Source: CAZGSN01 sp964371655 (lineage in GTDB: Bacteria > Desulfobacterota > Binatia > HRBIN30). Taken from it: a stretch of DNA of 39,758 nt. Below, piece after piece: positions 38,446 to 39,758 of this stretch; position 1 is the stretch's first letter; each line of letters opens with the position of its first letter. The notes below the pieces were generated by a model, which made no database searches, was not told where the DNA came from, and saw nothing but the letters and a program-made list of their open reading frames with translations. A program made the translations under genes and the position numbers. The stretch spans positions 1 through 39,758 of the forward strand of contig CAYJOD010000058.1 in the NCBI GenBank assembly GCA_964371655.1, written 5' to 3'.

Positions 38446-38519
38446 AAGCCCGGCCTACCCGCTCGCAATTTGGAGTGCGGGAGCTTGCTCCCGCTTTTCT
38501 GGAGAGTGTCGATAAATTC

Positions 38520-38660
38520 GGAGCGGTGCTTCGAGACGGCCCCAGAAGAAGGGGCCTCGTCAGCACGAACGGACAAATGCTCAATGAAATCAAGCGAGGA
38601 TCCGTTCGCCCTGAGGAGCCGCCCTCTTCTGGCGGCGTCTCGAAGGGCAGGTTCGCGAGA
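38520..38660. repeat. Inverted pair, CTTCGAGACGGCCCCAGAAG family
   Basis: GCTTCGAGACGGCCCCAGAA with GAAGGGGCC (38527-38555) faces CGTTCGCCCTGAGGAGCCGC with CCTCTTCTGGCGGCGTCTCG and AAGGGC (38602-38647). It belongs to the same family as 31427-31590. It separates the mutase gene from the convergent dockerin-type gene. Confidence 0.88.
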
Positions 38661-38711
38661 AAATCGACGGTCTCTCTGGGGTGGAGCAACGGCCCCGAAC
38701 AATGCGGCAGC

Positions 38712-38727
38712 GTGAGCCGGTGCTCAC
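38712..38727 (-). terminator. Hairpin over the stop codon of the dockerin-type gene
   Basis: GTGAGC (38712-38717), CGGT loop, GCTCAC (38722-38727): a perfect 6-bp stem that includes the stop codon (38724-38726). No U-tract follows on the minus strand, so function as a terminator is uncertain. Confidence 0.35.
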
Positions 38728-39758
38728 AAGCAGCCGCCAAGAAGACGGTTCACGCACTGCTCGACTTCGCCGATGGACACAGCCCCGTCGAGATTGGCGT
38801 CGGCCGCAGGGCAGCTGAGCTCCGGATTGACGACATTGCAGAGGGGCCGCCCCAGAAATGCGTTGATGCATTTGCCAAGCTCACCGAGCGATACGGCGCC
38901 GTTGCCGTCGCAGTCGCCGGTACAGCCGGTGACGATCAACGGTCCCGCCGTACCGCTAACGTCGCCGATCGGATTACCGGCAGTGTCCGAGGCGGTGGGC
39001 GCGTTCGTCAACGGATATGACCCCGTCGCAACGCTCGCGGCAATGCTCAGGCTGCAGATGAAGAGCGGACCGTTGGGAAGGGCGTTCAGGTTGCCACCAA
39101 CATCAACTTGCTCGACTCCAAGACTGGGAGACGATTGAATCAACTGCTTGTCGGCGGCGGTGGCGGGGCCGATGGCAGGATCGATCGTGCACGTACCGAT
39201 TGCGAAGTCGTTCGCGTCGAAGCCGATATCGTTACTTGTAGCAGACACAAGGACGCCGGTGGCGCTCATGCCGAGGCTCAAACACGCGACCCCGCCGGGC
39301 CGTCCCGCGGTCGCGCCGAGGTCCAGCTCGACGTGTGGGGTGGCTGTCGGCGTCGCCGTCACGGTGGGAGTCATCGTGAGCGTTGACGTCGGCGTCTCGG
39401 TGAACGTGTCGGTCGGTGTCTCGGTCGGCGTAAGCGTTGGGGTTTGAGTCGGGGTCGCGGTGGAGGTGTCGGTAGGACTCGGTGTTTCGGTGGCTGTTAG
39501 CGTGGGCGTTTGCGTTGCCGTAGCCGAGCTCGTCGCTGTCGCGCTCGCCGTCGCCGTTGGCGTCTGAGTCGGTGTTGAGGTCGCTGTCGCGGTCGCCGTG
39601 TTCGTCGGCGAGCTCGTGGGAGTCTGGGTTGGGGTGCTGCTCGGAGTCGAGGTGGGCGTTCTCGTCACCGTGCTGGTTGCCGTCGCCGTCGGTGTCTTAG
39701 TTGGTGTCGAGGACGATGTCGCTGTCGCGGTCGGCGTGTTCGTCGGCGAGCTCGTCGG
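38724..39758 (-). CDS. Thr/Pro stalk, cohesin-like domain and dockerin-type EF-hands; N-terminus outside window
   Basis: C-terminal part of an exported, surface-type protein; the frame is open to the window end, so the true start lies beyond it. The visible N-terminal ~140 residues are a Thr/Pro/Ser/Ala stalk (TPTQTPTLTPTETPT style). Next comes a ~130-residue beta-rich domain (VELDLGATAGRPGGVACLSL ... PNGPLFICSLSIAASVATGSYPLT) with the G-x-PG, N-x-L-P-x-GPL and G-x-YPL pattern of cohesin-like modules. Two EF-hand loops follow: DCDGNGAVSLGE (38880-38915) and DANLDGAVSIGE (38766-38801), each with the acidic positions 1, 3, 5 and 12 kept and each followed by a helix (KCINAFLG, QCVNRLLGG), the layout of a dockerin. 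Several Cys may form disulfides. Confidence 0.8.
   Translation of the reverse strand, partial: PTSSPTNTPTATATSSSTPTKTPTATATSTVTRTPTSTPSSTPTQTPTSSPTNTATATATSTPTQTPTATASATATSSATATQTPTLTATETPSPTDTSTATPTQTPTLTPTETPTDTFTETPTSTLTMTPTVTATPTATPHVELDLGATAGRPGGVACLSLGMSATGVLVSATSNDIGFDANDFAIGTCTIDPAIGPATAADKQLIQSSPSLGVEQVDVGGNLNALPNGPLFICSLSIAASVATGSYPLTNAPTASDTAGNPIGDVSGTAGPLIVTGCTGDCDGNGAVSLGELGKCINAFLGRPLCNVVNPELSCPAADANLDGAVSIGEVEQCVNRLLGGCL
39340..39758. repeat. Minisatellite coding the Thr/Pro stalk
   Basis: Irregular tandem repeats of 6-18 bases based on GTCGGCGTC / GGGGTC encode TPT and TAT steps on the minus strand. The array reaches the window end. Such arrays are prone to length change and misassembly. 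Confidence 0.85.

Noticed and set aside
39108..39447. Plus-strand frame reading VGVSVGVSVGV
   Set aside because: Antisense reading of the Thr/Pro minisatellite; the minus frame has the EF-hand and cohesin-like domains.

Overview
The window is a GC-rich (about 60-65%) stretch of a Gram-negative-type bacterial chromosome. It carries housekeeping genes (DNA polymerase II, NagZ, CinA, pyruvate dehydrogenase E1/E2, Mfd, a SurA/PpiC-type foldase, PdxA, GlmS) together with lineage-specific genes. Nearly every intergenic gap is filled with imperfect inverted repeats. This style, with a DUF35/thiolase-like pair, TPT-rich dockerin-type proteins and a PPOX-family flavoprotein, suggests an uncultured deltaproteobacterial-grade lineage such as Binatota. 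That placement is inference, since no rRNA is present. The first ~50 bases and a G/C tract at 2669-2732 look like poor-quality assembly, as expected of a metagenome contig.

Layout. 1-8900, all plus strand: a truncated acyltransferase, polB, a secreted protein with six 6-cysteine repeats, nagZ, a DUF971 protein, an unknown gene and a zinc-ribbon protein. 9088-10491, minus strand: a VapBC-type toxin-antitoxin pair downstream of a methyltransferase. 10736-12489: pgpA-cinA, with an ATGA overlap. 12561-16415: divergent E2 and AceE-type E1 genes of pyruvate dehydrogenase. 16451-20008: a PPOX-type flavoprotein, an MFS transporter and a CREST/ceramidase-like membrane protein. 20179-23679: an SDR dehydrogenase, a thiolase-like protein with a DUF35 partner, and a YceH (DUF480) protein. 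24178-26358: an islet of visibly lower GC with a zinc-ribbon membrane protein (possible integron cassette), a PIN toxin with a downstream small partner, and a MazF-type toxin with an upstream antitoxin. 26590-32632: mfd, a SurA/PpiC-type foldase and pdxA. 32830-38445: a GlmU-like nucleotidylyltransferase, glmS and a hexose-phosphate mutase, together a UDP-sugar/UDP-GlcNAc supply cluster. 38724-39758, minus strand: the C-terminal part of a surface-type protein with a Thr/Pro stalk, a cohesin-like domain and two dockerin-type EF-hand loops, cut by the window end.

Most notable points: (i) at least ten families of dispersed inverted repeats fill the gaps and in places extend genes (MFS C-terminus, perhaps the PolB linker, the pdxA leader); (ii) the tandem 6-Cys secreted protein with a Gly/His tail; (iii) an E2 lacking a recognisable subunit-binding domain next to a homodimeric-type E1; (iv) several promoters placed so close to start codons that leaderless mRNAs are likely; (v) three toxin-antitoxin modules, one with an operator-like palindrome over its promoter and start. 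I saw no tRNA, rRNA or CRISPR array.
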